Below, one piece after another: positions 40,803 to 49,587 of a DNA stretch of 64,000 nucleotides. Position 1 is the first letter of the stretch. Every line of letters starts with the position of its first letter. The position numbers and the translations under genes are program-made. The notes under the pieces were generated by a model that made no database searches, had not been told where the DNA came from, and saw nothing but the letters and a program-made list of their open reading frames with translations. This DNA is from Deltaproteobacteria bacterium. GTDB taxonomy: Bacteria; Myxococcota; Kuafuiibacteriia; Kuafuiibacteriales; Kuafuiibacteriaceae. The DNA lies in the NCBI GenBank assembly GCA_016703535.1, contig JADJBV010000001.1, positions 2,170,001-2,234,000 on the forward strand, read 5' to 3'.

Positions 40803-41789
40803 TCAGCCCAGCCAGTCCCGGGGCGTCTTCAGCACCTGGACCAGGCGCTCTTGGTAAGTGCCGGGTTGAGGTTGGTCGTCGTACTTCCAGGACACCATGT
40901 TGGGGAGCGACATCAGGATCGACTCGATGCGACCGTTGGTCTTGAGCCCAAAGATCGTGCCCCGATCGTAGACCAGGTTGAACTCGACATAGCGGCTGCG
41001 ACGCCGGAGTTGCCAGTCCCGCTCTTCCGGCGTCCCGGGGGTGTTCTTCCGGCGATCCGCCACCGGCAGGTAGGCCTCGAGGAAGGCGCCGCCCGCGTCC
41101 TTCACGAAGGCGAACACCTTGGAGAGATCTTGGGAGCGGGACTCGGGCCCTTGACCTCCACCACTTCGGGTCACCATCGCCTTGGCGCCTTCACCAGCCC
41201 CCAGGTAGTCGAAGAAGATCCCGCCGATCCCGCGCCGCTCGTGCCGGTGTTGGATCATGAAGTACTCGTCGCACCACTTTTTGTAGGCCCGGTAGTCGGC
41301 GACCTCCGGGTGCAGATCGCAGGCGCGCTTCCACGTTTGGTGAAAGTGGACGGCGTCCTCTTCATAGAGGATCCAAGGCGTGAGGTCGGCGCCCCCCCCG
41401 AACCAGGCGATTTGACCCAGCGCGTCACCCTTCTCCAGGTATCGGAAGTTGGCGTGGACCGTCGGCACGTGCGGTGAGCGCGGGTGGATCACCAAGCTGA
41501 TCCCGGTCGCGAAGAAGCGACGGCCGGGGCCCGGGAGCTCTTTGGCAAAAGCCTCGGAAAGTTCGCCGTGGACGGCAGAAACGGCCACCCCACCCTTCTC
41601 GAAGACCGCGCCGTCTTCGATGATCCGGGTGCGCCCGCCACCACCTTCGGGACGATCCCAAGGGTCGGAGCGAAAGCTGGAGCGGCCGTCGAGGGTGGCC
41701 AAGGCGTCGGTGATGCGGTCTTGGAGGTCGAGGAAAAACTGGTGAGCGGTGCGCCCCCGTTCACTCGCCCCCTCCGAATGCTGGTGCAT
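40803..41789 (-). CDS. hemF: Oxygen-dependent coproporphyrinogen III oxidase
   Basis: 328 residues. It decarboxylates coproporphyrinogen III to protoporphyrinogen IX in haem biosynthesis using O2. Family features are RRFFATGISLVIHPRSPHVPTVHANFRYLE, WFGGGADLTPWILYEEDAVHFH, GIGGIFFDYLG and RYVEFNLVYDRGTIFGLKTNGRIESILMSLP; the N-terminal part (IIEDGAVFEKGGVAVSAVHG) is also standard. A haem protein (4250-4600) is encoded elsewhere in the window. An aerobic lifestyle fits with complex I. Confidence 0.96.
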   Translation of the reverse strand: MHQHSEGASERGRTAHQFFLDLQDRITDALATLDGRSSFRSDPWDRPEGGGGRTRIIEDGAVFEKGGVAVSAVHGELSEAFAKELPGPGRRFFATGISLVIHPRSPHVPTVHANFRYLEKGDALGQIAWFGGGADLTPWILYEEDAVHFHQTWKRACDLHPEVADYRAYKKWCDEYFMIQHRHERRGIGGIFFDYLGAGEGAKAMVTRSGGGQGPESRSQDLSKVFAFVKDAGGAFLEAYLPVADRRKNTPGTPEERDWQLRRRSRYVEFNLVYDRGTIFGLKTNGRIESILMSLPNMVSWKYDDQPQPGTYQERLVQVLKTPRDWLG

Positions 41790-41799
41790 GGCTTTCGCC

Positions 41800-41825
41800 T
41801 AGCACCCTTAGCGGCTTTCGTGCTA
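41800..41825. promoter_or_regulatory. Dyad between divergent hemF and the VolA-like gene
   Basis: TAGCAC (41800-41805) and GTGCTA (41820-41825) form an inverted repeat with a 14-bp spacer in the 115-bp region between the two divergent starts. It may be an operator or chance; TGCTAT here could also be a -10 box for the plus strand. Confidence 0.25.
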
Positions 41826-41904
41826 TCCCCGCGCCCATCGTCGGGACGGCCCCACCTCGAATGAGAAAGCCTCGAGGCCGCACCGTCGAGAGGAGGACGT
41901 TATT

Positions 41905-44900
41905 ATGTTCAGGCCTCGCCTGACTTCGCAGTCGATCCTGGTGATTGGCGCCGCGGCCGTGACCGCGTTCGGATGTGCACGGGACATCGAGATTGAGCCC
42001 GCACCCGACCCGACCGCCGTGGTCGTAGCCCAGTTCGACCCGACCAACGCTGTCCCGGTGTTGCAGCTGGTCCCCTCCCCAACCGCCCTGGCCCAAAAGC
42101 CGGACGGCACCATCGATCAGGACGCGGTTGCGCCGGAGGACTGCGAGTACCCGACCGCGGCCCAGTGCTTGGCGTTCGTGAGCGGGTGGCCCACCACCGC
42201 GTTGCCGACCTACTACTTCACCGGCACTGCCAACGGCGAAGGCAAACTCCTCGACGAGACCACCATCGAGGCCGGCATCGAGTTGTATGAACAGGGCCCG
42301 GGTGGCTTCACCAAGGTCACGTACCAGCCGGTGATCTCGGCGATCCCTGCCCCGCCCGCCGCTTGCCAACAAGGCGGCAACGGGAGCGATCCGCCCCGGA
42401 CCTACACCGCGGCGGAGGTGCCACAAGGCATCCAGGTGGTCCTCCGGGCCGCCCTCAAGCCCGACACCAGCTACTTCGTGGTGGTCAAGAGCACCGTCGA
42501 CGGCGGTCTGCGCGACGCCAACGGCAAGGTGGTCGAGCCCTCCCGGTTGTACGCCCTGTTGAACGTCAAGCCCGAGTTCGAGCCGATCGCCGCCGACGGG
42601 ACCATCAAGGATGGGCTCCTCCGCAGCAACGTCGCGGGCACTGTCTTGGCCCAGCGCTTCAGCGGTCGGAGCCTGGCGGAGCTGACCACCGATGAAAAGG
42701 CCCAGTACGACCAGTACTACCAGGCCTCGGCGCTCCGCCTGCGAGCCCTCTACTCCTTCTTCAACGCGGTCGCGACCGGCCTCGAGGCGGGGCGGGTCAT
42801 CACCGATCGCAAGGAGACCGTGCTGATCAACACCTGGCGGACCGGCGGTGCGCCCGCGACCACCATCGAGTTTGATCCCCTCGCTCAGAAGGTGCCGTTC
42901 CCGAACGTGCAGCTCTTGACCCAGCCGGATCCGAACGACCCGACCAAGCTCAAGGTGGCGTTGCCCCCCTCGGCCAGCGACTCGCCGACCGCCGCCGCCT
43001 TGAAGGCCGGCCTCAACACTTTGGACGGCTTCTCGACCACCGCCCCGATGGTGATCACCGCCAGCGACAACCTGGACGTGGCCAGCTTGACCGGCAAGAT
43101 CGTGATGTACCCGGTCAACGACCAGGGCGTGCCCGACAGCGCCTCACCGGTGGCCTTGACCATCGGGACCTCCACCAAGACCGCGACCAGCCCCTTCACC
43201 ATCACCATCCGCCCGACCCGCCCCTTGGCCGAAAACCAAAACTACGTGGTGGCGGTGTTGGCGGGCTCTGGCGAAGACGTGTTGAAGGACGCCAACGGGC
43301 GCCCGGTCGTGGCCAACACGACCTTCAACTTCCTCAAGATCCCCGGCAAGTTCATCGAAGGTGAAGACCTGGCCACCTTGAACCCGGCGATGCTCCGGCC
43401 GCTCCAGTGCTCCACCTTGCAGGATCCGACCAAGGCCCGCTTGGCGACCGACGCCGAAGTGATCGCCACGGCTCAGACCTTGGAGAACAGCCTGCAGCAC
43501 CCCCGCTGGCTTTCGGCCTTCGGCTCCCTGGAGATGTTGTCCAGCCCAATCCCCCGGACCAACGTGATCATGGCCTGGAACCACAAGACCCAGACCATCT
43601 CCAGCTTGGTGCAGACCGTTAAGACCCAGCTGTTGCCCGGCGTTTGGGAGCCGGCGGCGGCCGGTCCGCGGGTGGTCGGCCCGGTGGCCACCTACTCGGG
43701 GACCTCTTCGATCGCGGCCTTGGTCGGGGTCGTGCCCCGGCTTTGCGTGCCGATCTGCCAAGCGGGTGAGATGGAGCCGGCGATCGCCCGAGACGCGTGC
43801 GTCGCGGGCAACGGTGCTCCGGCCCCGGCGGTCGCCACCAACCCAATCTGCGCCTTGGCGGTGAGCATCGTCGCGGGCCGCTTGGATCGGGCTGACCTGT
43901 ATTTCCTCCGAACCTACCGGGCCACCACCGGCAGCCCGTACGTTTCGGGCACCTTCACCCCGGCGACCATCATGGATCCGGACGAGGAGAACATCCCGTT
44001 CTGGGTGATCCGCGGGACCGTGCCCAACGGCACCACCGTGCCGGCCGAAGGGTTCCCCGTCGCGATCTTCCAGCACGGCCTCGGCCAGGTGAAGGAGTCG
44101 GGCTTCTACATCGCCAACACCCTGGCCCGCATCAACGCCAACGCGAACCAGGGCTGGGCCACCATCCTCATGGACCTGCCCTTCCACGGGGCCCGGGCCT
44201 CGGACCTGACCCGCTTGGTCAACGGCAACGAAGTGCCGTGCGTGGACAGCACCACCATGCGGCCCAACGTCAGCCCCGACGACGTCACCTGTGACTTCCA
44301 GACCGGGGTCTGCACCGGCGGCTGCGACGGCGTGCAAGACAGCTCGGGCACCGGCTTCCTCAGCACCAACGTGTTTTCGGCCCGGGACAACTTCCGGCAG
44401 TCGACCATCGACCAGCTGACCTTGCTGCGGGCCATCCAACAGGAGTCGGACGCGGGTGAGGTGTTGGAGTTCTTGGACGGCGGCCGAGTCGGCTACATCG
44501 GCCAATCCTTGGGTGCCATCACCGGCGGTAACTTCGCGGCTTACGCAACGCCGGCCGAGCTGGACGCAACCGTCCTCAACGTCGGAGGCGGCAGCTTGAC
44601 CACCATCTTGATCAACACCGTCCCCCAGATCTCGGCCGGGCTCTTTGCGGCCTTGGCCCAAGCGGGCGTGTGCGAGTTCAAGGAAGCGGGCAACCCGGCC
44701 AGCGGCTGCAAGCCGACCCCGGCCTTCAACCAGTTCCTGTTGACCGCCCAGTGGGCCCTCGATCCGGGTGACCCCCTGGCGACCTCGATCAACGTGACCA
44801 AGGCCGGCGGCTACGGCGTTGACAACGTGTTGATGCAGATGTCGGTGCCCGATCCGGTGGTGACCAACCTAGCGACCTACGCCCTGGCTTACTCGGGCTA

Positions 44901-45150
44901 CGGCATCCCGCCGGGGAACAACCGCCTCCAGATCTATGACTTCTCGGCGTTGCCGAACGCCACCGTCCAGTCCGGGTGCCACGGCTTCATCCTGGCCCCG
45001 ACCTGCGGCGCGTGTTTGGTCGACACCTTGTGCAACACGCTGGGCGCTCAGGAGCAGGCCGCCCTGTTCCTCGAGACCGACGCCCAGACCATCGCGCCGC
45101 CGCGGCCCCTCCAGGTGGCCGGGTTCCCGTGCGAGAACGCCTGTCAGTGA
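41905..45150 (+). CDS. VolA-like surface lipase lipoprotein
   Basis: 1081 residues, with AGGAGG 8 nt upstream of ATG 41905. The signal ends GAAAVTAFGC (lipoprotein). Residues 25-560 are a beta-rich region with an Ig-like layout, reminiscent of the bacterial virulence-factor lipase N-terminal domain. The C-terminal part is an alpha/beta hydrolase: VAIFQHGLGQVKESG, LMDLPFHGARASDL, nucleophile S868 in GYIGQSLGAITGG, and an Ala/Leu-rich helical region. In Vibrio, the surface lysophospholipase VolA is encoded next to FadL and feeds it fatty acids; a fadL gene follows here 20 bp downstream. This supports cleavage of external phospholipids or lipids. The activity itself is inferred. Confidence 0.85.
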   Translation: MFRPRLTSQSILVIGAAAVTAFGCARDIEIEPAPDPTAVVVAQFDPTNAVPVLQLVPSPTALAQKPDGTIDQDAVAPEDCEYPTAAQCLAFVSGWPTTALPTYYFTGTANGEGKLLDETTIEAGIELYEQGPGGFTKVTYQPVISAIPAPPAACQQGGNGSDPPRTYTAAEVPQGIQVVLRAALKPDTSYFVVVKSTVDGGLRDANGKVVEPSRLYALLNVKPEFEPIAADGTIKDGLLRSNVAGTVLAQRFSGRSLAELTTDEKAQYDQYYQASALRLRALYSFFNAVATGLEAGRVITDRKETVLINTWRTGGAPATTIEFDPLAQKVPFPNVQLLTQPDPNDPTKLKVALPPSASDSPTAAALKAGLNTLDGFSTTAPMVITASDNLDVASLTGKIVMYPVNDQGVPDSASPVALTIGTSTKTATSPFTITIRPTRPLAENQNYVVAVLAGSGEDVLKDANGRPVVANTTFNFLKIPGKFIEGEDLATLNPAMLRPLQCSTLQDPTKARLATDAEVIATAQTLENSLQHPRWLSAFGSLEMLSSPIPRTNVIMAWNHKTQTISSLVQTVKTQLLPGVWEPAAAGPRVVGPVATYSGTSSIAALVGVVPRLCVPICQAGEMEPAIARDACVAGNGAPAPAVATNPICALAVSIVAGRLDRADLYFLRTYRATTGSPYVSGTFTPATIMDPDEENIPFWVIRGTVPNGTTVPAEGFPVAIFQHGLGQVKESGFYIANTLARINANANQGWATILMDLPFHGARASDLTRLVNGNEVPCVDSTTMRPNVSPDDVTCDFQTGVCTGGCDGVQDSSGTGFLSTNVFSARDNFRQSTIDQLTLLRAIQQESDAGEVLEFLDGGRVGYIGQSLGAITGGNFAAYATPAELDATVLNVGGGSLTTILINTVPQISAGLFAALAQAGVCEFKEAGNPASGCKPTPAFNQFLLTAQWALDPGDPLATSINVTKAGGYGVDNVLMQMSVPDPVVTNLATYALAYSGYGIPPGNNRLQIYDFSALPNATVQSGCHGFILAPTCGACLVDTLCNTLGAQEQAALFLETDAQTIAPPRPLQVAGFPCENACQ

Positions 45151-45170
45151 GGAAGGGAAAAATTCCAACC

Positions 45171-46487
45171 ATGATGTCCATCAATCGCATCCAGCAGAGG
45201 GCCTTCCTCGGCGCTTTGATCGGCGCTGCCCTGCCGGCCACCAGCTTTGGCGCCGGTTTTCAGATCAATGAACACTCGGCGATCAACACCGGTCGGGCGG
45301 GCGCCGCCACGGCCACGGTGAAGGATCCGTCGGCAATCTGGCACAACCCGGCCGGGCTCACCTCGATCGAGGGGACCGAGTTCCAAGCCGGCGTGACCTT
45401 CATCCGGCCCCGCGGCCAATACACGGGGCCGGGGCTGCCCTCGACCAACCCGAGCGGCGCGGACGTGAGCCAGCCGACCACCACGCCGCTGGTGCCGGTG
45501 CCGAACGCCTACGTGGCCCGGCAGCTCTCCAGCAAGGCCTACGTCGGCTTCGGCTTTTATGCGCCGTACGGCTTGGGCATCGCCTGGGAAAATCCAGACG
45601 CCTTCGTCCAGCGCACGACGATCCAGGAGTTGAGCCTCCGGACCTTCTTCCTGACGCCGGCAATCGCCCTCAAGTTGGGGGACAACGTCAGCGTCGCCTT
45701 GGGCGTTTCGCTGGTGCCCGCGACCCTGTACCTGAAGCGAACCTTGGGTGCGGCCGACAACGGCCAGGTGTTGTTCCCGACGCCCCAATACTCCAAGGAA
45801 GGCACAGTGGAGATTTCGGCCACCGCCTTTGGCGTGGGCGCCACGGCGGGCGTGCAGGTCACGTTGATCGATCACCTGAAGTTGGGCCTGGCCTTCCGTT
45901 CGGCGGTCGATCTTTCCTTCTCGGGCAACGCCAACTTCGACGTGCCGACCGAGTCGCCGACCGAAATCCGCGCCAACTTCCCGGACCAAGAGGGTTCGGG
46001 CGAGTTGACCCTGCCCCACAGCTTCGCCTTCGGCATCGGCTGGGATCAGGGCCCGTTGACCTTGGAGGCCGCCACCCAGGTCACCTTGTGGACCAGCTAC
46101 GACGAGCTCCGCCTCAACTTCGCCACTGGCCGCCCCACCCCGAGCAGCGTCTCGGCCCGTGACTGGGAGGTGGTGCCGATGTTCCGCTTGGGCGGCGCTT
46201 ACCAGATCGATGACCTGACGGTGCGGGCCGGTGTGGCCTACGACATCAGCCCAGTGCCGGACCGGACCGTCGACGCGACCCTGCCCGACAACGACCGGCT
46301 GATCTGGACCTTGGGCGCTGGCTACAGCTTCGGGATGCTCCGGGTCGATCTCGCCTATATGAACCTCTACGTGTTCGGCCGCGACCTGCCGACCGAAGGT
46401 GAAGACCTGCCGGTCAACTCGGCGCCCGGGACCTACGACGGTGGCTTCGTCCACCTGGTGTCGGCCTCGGTGGGCGTGAGGATCTAA
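45171..46487 (+). CDS. FadL-family outer-membrane long-chain fatty acid transporter
   Basis: 438 residues from ATG 45171 (second ATG at 45174). A signal peptide (ALIGAALPATSFG) precedes the FadL hatch and barrel: AGFQINEHSAINTGRAGAATATVKDPSAIWHNPAGL is the plug region, and the strand sequences FGIGWDQGPLTLEAATQVTLW and VRAGVAYDISPVPDRTVD alternate as in barrels, ending VHLVSASVGVRI. It should import fatty acids across the outer membrane. It lies between two lipase-like lipoprotein genes, 20 bp after the first and 2 bp before the second. Confidence 0.93.
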   Translation: MMSINRIQQRAFLGALIGAALPATSFGAGFQINEHSAINTGRAGAATATVKDPSAIWHNPAGLTSIEGTEFQAGVTFIRPRGQYTGPGLPSTNPSGADVSQPTTTPLVPVPNAYVARQLSSKAYVGFGFYAPYGLGIAWENPDAFVQRTTIQELSLRTFFLTPAIALKLGDNVSVALGVSLVPATLYLKRTLGAADNGQVLFPTPQYSKEGTVEISATAFGVGATAGVQVTLIDHLKLGLAFRSAVDLSFSGNANFDVPTESPTEIRANFPDQEGSGELTLPHSFAFGIGWDQGPLTLEAATQVTLWTSYDELRLNFATGRPTPSSVSARDWEVVPMFRLGGAYQIDDLTVRAGVAYDISPVPDRTVDATLPDNDRLIWTLGAGYSFGMLRVDLAYMNLYVFGRDLPTEGEDLPVNSAPGTYDGGFVHLVSASVGVRI

Positions 46488-46489
46488 TC

Positions 46490-48436
46490 GTGGCTCGGCC
46501 TTGGCCCGTCCCAAGCAACGGGCTTTGGCCCGGCCTGTTGATCCTGACCGCGGCGTGCGGGAGTGACCCTCCAGTCGAACCGCCGCCGCCGGTCGTCACC
46601 TTCCCCGTTTGGGAGCTGACCGATCCCTGCACGGCCCAGCTCCCCACCCCCAACGACGCCCACTACGATCCGGACGGCCGTTCGGTGCTCCTGGCCTGCC
46701 CCGCGCCGGCCGATCCGATCGAGGCGGCCTTGGCTTCGGTGACCCGCTCCCTGCGGGCCCCCACCGACGCCCAGGTCCGGATCCCGTTCAGCGGGACCCT
46801 CGACCCGGCTTCGCTCTCGACCTCGACCGCAGCCGCGGCTCTCCCGGCCGCGGGCCTGCTCCATCGGATCGGGACCGGTACGGCAGCCACGAGCTTCGAG
46901 CTGGTGGCGGTCGACCTGACCCTCGCCGGCTCCACCTTGGAGATGACCCCGGTGGCCCCGTTGGCCCCGGGCGACCTGTACCTCGCCTTCACCACCCAGA
47001 CCCTGAAGGACCAAGAGCGGCCCCAAAAAGCCCCGGCCCGCTCGCCGATCGCGGCGCTCCTCGTCGGTTCGGCGCCGATCGCCGCTGCGGCGGTGGAAGG
47101 GCTGGACTCGGCAGCGGCGGCTCGCCTCGAGGCCCTGCGACTGTCGCTGCAGCCCCTGGTTGCAGCCTTGGGCAGCCGCTACGGGATCGCGGCCGACAAG
47201 CTGGTCACGATCCACGGTTTTTCGGTCGAAGTGGGCGCGGCTGGGTTGGAGCGTTTGGTGGCCACCCACCGCAGCGCCTTGGCCGCGGGCCGCTTCCCGC
47301 CGATGGCCACCCACCGCAGCGTGCCCCTGGGCGAGATCTACGCGGGCCAACCGCCGGTCGCCTACGCCAACGTCCTCGAGTTCCACGTCGGCACCATCAA
47401 GGTGCCGAAGGTCCTCGGCGCCGACGGCCGGATCCGTCCGACCTGGTTGACCGACGGCCAGACCATCGACCTGCCCTTCTCATTTTCGATCCCCAAAAAC
47501 GCGCCGAGTTATCCGGTCGCCATCCTCTTGCCCGGCTTCGGTCGCGGCAAACTCGACGGACGTGGGATCGCCAACGAGTTCGCGGGCGGCCCCACCACCG
47601 CGGTGATGACCTTGGAGCTGCGTTGTCACGGTGACCGAAGCCAAGGGACCGAAGGCAACTGTCGAGATGATCGGACCCCCGCCGAGATCGACGCCCTCCC
47701 GGACACCAACAACAACGGCAACCCCGAGTTCACCTCGGCGGACGGCATCCCCGACGGCAGCGGCGTCGGGTACTTCCCGAGCGACGGGATGGCGCTGCGG
47801 GACAGCCAGCTGGCGGCGATCATCGAAGTTCTGCACGTCCTGTGGGTGCTGCGCCAACCCAACGCCATCTCGGGCTTCGTGATCAACGCCGCCCGGCTCC
47901 ACCTGATCGGCATGGGCCACCATGGACCCGTGACCGTGGCAGCGGCGGCCTTGACCGACGCCAACGCCCGCAACCTAACGGTCCAGCTGCCGTCGGCGGG
48001 CATTGGCTACCGGAGCTTGATCCTGGACGGGCCCCCCGCGGCCCGAGCCGCCTTTTTGGCCGGGTTGCCAGGCCTGAACGCCGATCAAGCTGGGACCTAC
48101 CTCGATCGGCTGGAGGATCGGGCCTTGGCGATGATCGACCTCCATGGCTTGGCCACGGTGTTGGCGGCCCGGCTGCGCAACGGCAACCGCTTGGAGCGGG
48201 CCCTGTTGGCCCACCCGAGCGCCCCCGATCAGGTCTCGATCGTGGCCCGCCAGGCGCTGATCGACGCCCTCGGCTTGCCCCGGGAGCGGGTCAGCGCCCA
48301 CGCCGGGAACTGCTCCGGCTTCTTCCTCTACACCTGCGCTTTGGGTGACAACCCGACCTGGCGTGATGAGGCCCGGCGGCAGATGATCACCTTCGTCGAC
48401 TCGGGCGGGGTCACGGTGACACCTCCCGGTCGGTGA
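46490..48436 (+). CDS. Second lipase-like lipoprotein with a changed nucleophile motif
   Basis: 648 residues from GTG 46490, two bases after fadL. The signal ends LLILTAAC (lipoprotein). It is similar in layout to the VolA-like protein (PFSGTLDPASLSTSTAAAAL, SYPVAILLPGFGRGKLDG, LRCHGDRS). At the expected GxSxG elbow the sequence reads IGMGHHGP, with H478 in place of the nucleophilic Ser, so classical esterase activity is unlikely. It contains an Asp/Asn-rich Ca-like loop (LPDTNNNGNPEFTSADG). It completes a lipase-FadL-lipase-like operon; it may bind lipids rather than cleave them. Confidence 0.82.
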   Translation: MARPWPVPSNGLWPGLLILTAACGSDPPVEPPPPVVTFPVWELTDPCTAQLPTPNDAHYDPDGRSVLLACPAPADPIEAALASVTRSLRAPTDAQVRIPFSGTLDPASLSTSTAAAALPAAGLLHRIGTGTAATSFELVAVDLTLAGSTLEMTPVAPLAPGDLYLAFTTQTLKDQERPQKAPARSPIAALLVGSAPIAAAAVEGLDSAAAARLEALRLSLQPLVAALGSRYGIAADKLVTIHGFSVEVGAAGLERLVATHRSALAAGRFPPMATHRSVPLGEIYAGQPPVAYANVLEFHVGTIKVPKVLGADGRIRPTWLTDGQTIDLPFSFSIPKNAPSYPVAILLPGFGRGKLDGRGIANEFAGGPTTAVMTLELRCHGDRSQGTEGNCRDDRTPAEIDALPDTNNNGNPEFTSADGIPDGSGVGYFPSDGMALRDSQLAAIIEVLHVLWVLRQPNAISGFVINAARLHLIGMGHHGPVTVAAAALTDANARNLTVQLPSAGIGYRSLILDGPPAARAAFLAGLPGLNADQAGTYLDRLEDRALAMIDLHGLATVLAARLRNGNRLERALLAHPSAPDQVSIVARQALIDALGLPRERVSAHAGNCSGFFLYTCALGDNPTWRDEARRQMITFVDSGGVTVTPPGR

Positions 48437-48455
48437 TCCTCTCGGAGGCTGGTCC

Positions 48456-49115
48456 TTGCGCAACTCATCCAAGCCAGCCGCGCGCCCGCCCCGTCGACCC
48501 CCGCTGAGGCTGCTGGCGTTTTTGGCGCTTTCGCTCGGCCCGGCCTGCGCCTGTGACGAGATCCCGGACCCGGATCCGGACGGCAACGTCCTGGTCTCCG
48601 ACGCCCGGGTGGATGGGGGCGCCGACCTGGGCCCCGTGGACTTGGGCCTGGACGCCGGCGCCGATGCGGACCTGGAGGACGGAGGGCCCGACGCCGCCCC
48701 CGACGCGGACGACTTCGATGGCGGCGACGAAGACGCGGGACCCGACGCCGGTTCGGTGTGCGACGAGGAGCCGGTGGCGACCTTCACCGCCACCCAAGCG
48801 GTGGCCGCCTTGAGCACCCACCAAGGGATGATCGTCGAGATCACCGGCACCGCCACCGCCGCCGCGATCAACTGCGGCGGTCGGGCCTGTCCCCCCGAGA
48901 TGCCCTGCTGCAACACCTGCGTCGCCACCGTCAGCGTCGATCAACAGGTGTGGCTCGGTCCCAGCGCCTGCCTGTCGTTTGCGCCCGGCTGCAGCGGCGA
49001 TGAGTGTGGCCTGGTGTGCCGCCCCGCCACCTTGGGGATCCGGCAGCGGTTTTGGGGCCAACTTCGAGACGACAACGGTCAAGCGGTCCTCGAGCTCCAT
49101 CAAGTCCTGCCATGA
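48456..49115 (+). CDS. Asp-rich lipoprotein of unknown function
   Basis: 219 residues from TTG 48456. A basic N-terminus and LRLLAFLALSLGPAC give a lipoprotein signal. Residues about 40-100 are an acidic linker (DGGADLGPVDLGLDAGADAD and similar), possibly Ca-binding or a cell-wall spacer. The C-terminal domain is Cys-rich with C-rich loops (NCGGRACPPEMPCCNTCVATV, PSACLSFAPGCSGDECGLVC), likely disulfide-bonded. No family recognised. Its stop overlaps the start of the GNAT gene. Confidence 0.75.
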   Translation: MRNSSKPAARPPRRPPLRLLAFLALSLGPACACDEIPDPDPDGNVLVSDARVDGGADLGPVDLGLDAGADADLEDGGPDAAPDADDFDGGDEDAGPDAGSVCDEEPVATFTATQAVAALSTHQGMIVEITGTATAAAINCGGRACPPEMPCCNTCVATVSVDQQVWLGPSACLSFAPGCSGDECGLVCRPATLGIRQRFWGQLRDDNGQAVLELHQVLP

Positions 49116-49570
49116 ACGCCGTCATCCGCCGGCTCGACGACGACACCCCCGAGCCGGTGCGCCGCCAGCTCGATCGGATCTTGGACGAAAGCCGGGCCGC
49201 TTTGGTGGGGCCTGATGAGCACCTAGCCTTGGTGGACGAGCGCATCGGCGAAGCCGCCGGAGATCCCGAACGAGGCCTCTACTACGCGATCAAGGACGGC
49301 CTCGCCCTCGGGTTGATCGACGCCCACTATTACCGACCCGACAGCGGCGCCTTCACCGTCGCCCACTTGGCGGTGAACGTCGGGGCCAGGGGCCAGGGGG
49401 TGGGCCGGGCCCTGGTCGAGGTGGTCGCCGCGGCCGCCCAAGACCTGGGCCTCCTCGCCCTGTACGCCGCGACCCGGCCGGGCCATCCCAGCGCCGACGC
49501 CTTTTGGGAGGCCTTGGGCTGCACCTTGGACGAGGAAGGGCCGACCCGGGTGTATCGCCGCGGGGACTGA
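49112..49570 (+). CDS. GNAT-family N-acetyltransferase
   Basis: 152 residues from ATG 49112, overlapping the previous stop (ATGA). The acetyl-CoA-binding segment VNVGARGQGVGRALVEVVAAAAQDLGLLALYAATRPG has the R/Q-x-x-G-x-G/A loop. Substrate unknown. It is cytoplasmic, unlike its lipoprotein neighbours. An 18-bp gap leads to the next gene. Confidence 0.85.
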   Translation: MNAVIRRLDDDTPEPVRRQLDRILDESRAALVGPDEHLALVDERIGEAAGDPERGLYYAIKDGLALGLIDAHYYRPDSGAFTVAHLAVNVGARGQGVGRALVEVVAAAAQDLGLLALYAATRPGHPSADAFWEALGCTLDEEGPTRVYRRGD

Positions 49571-49587
49571 TCGGAGAAGATGGCGGC

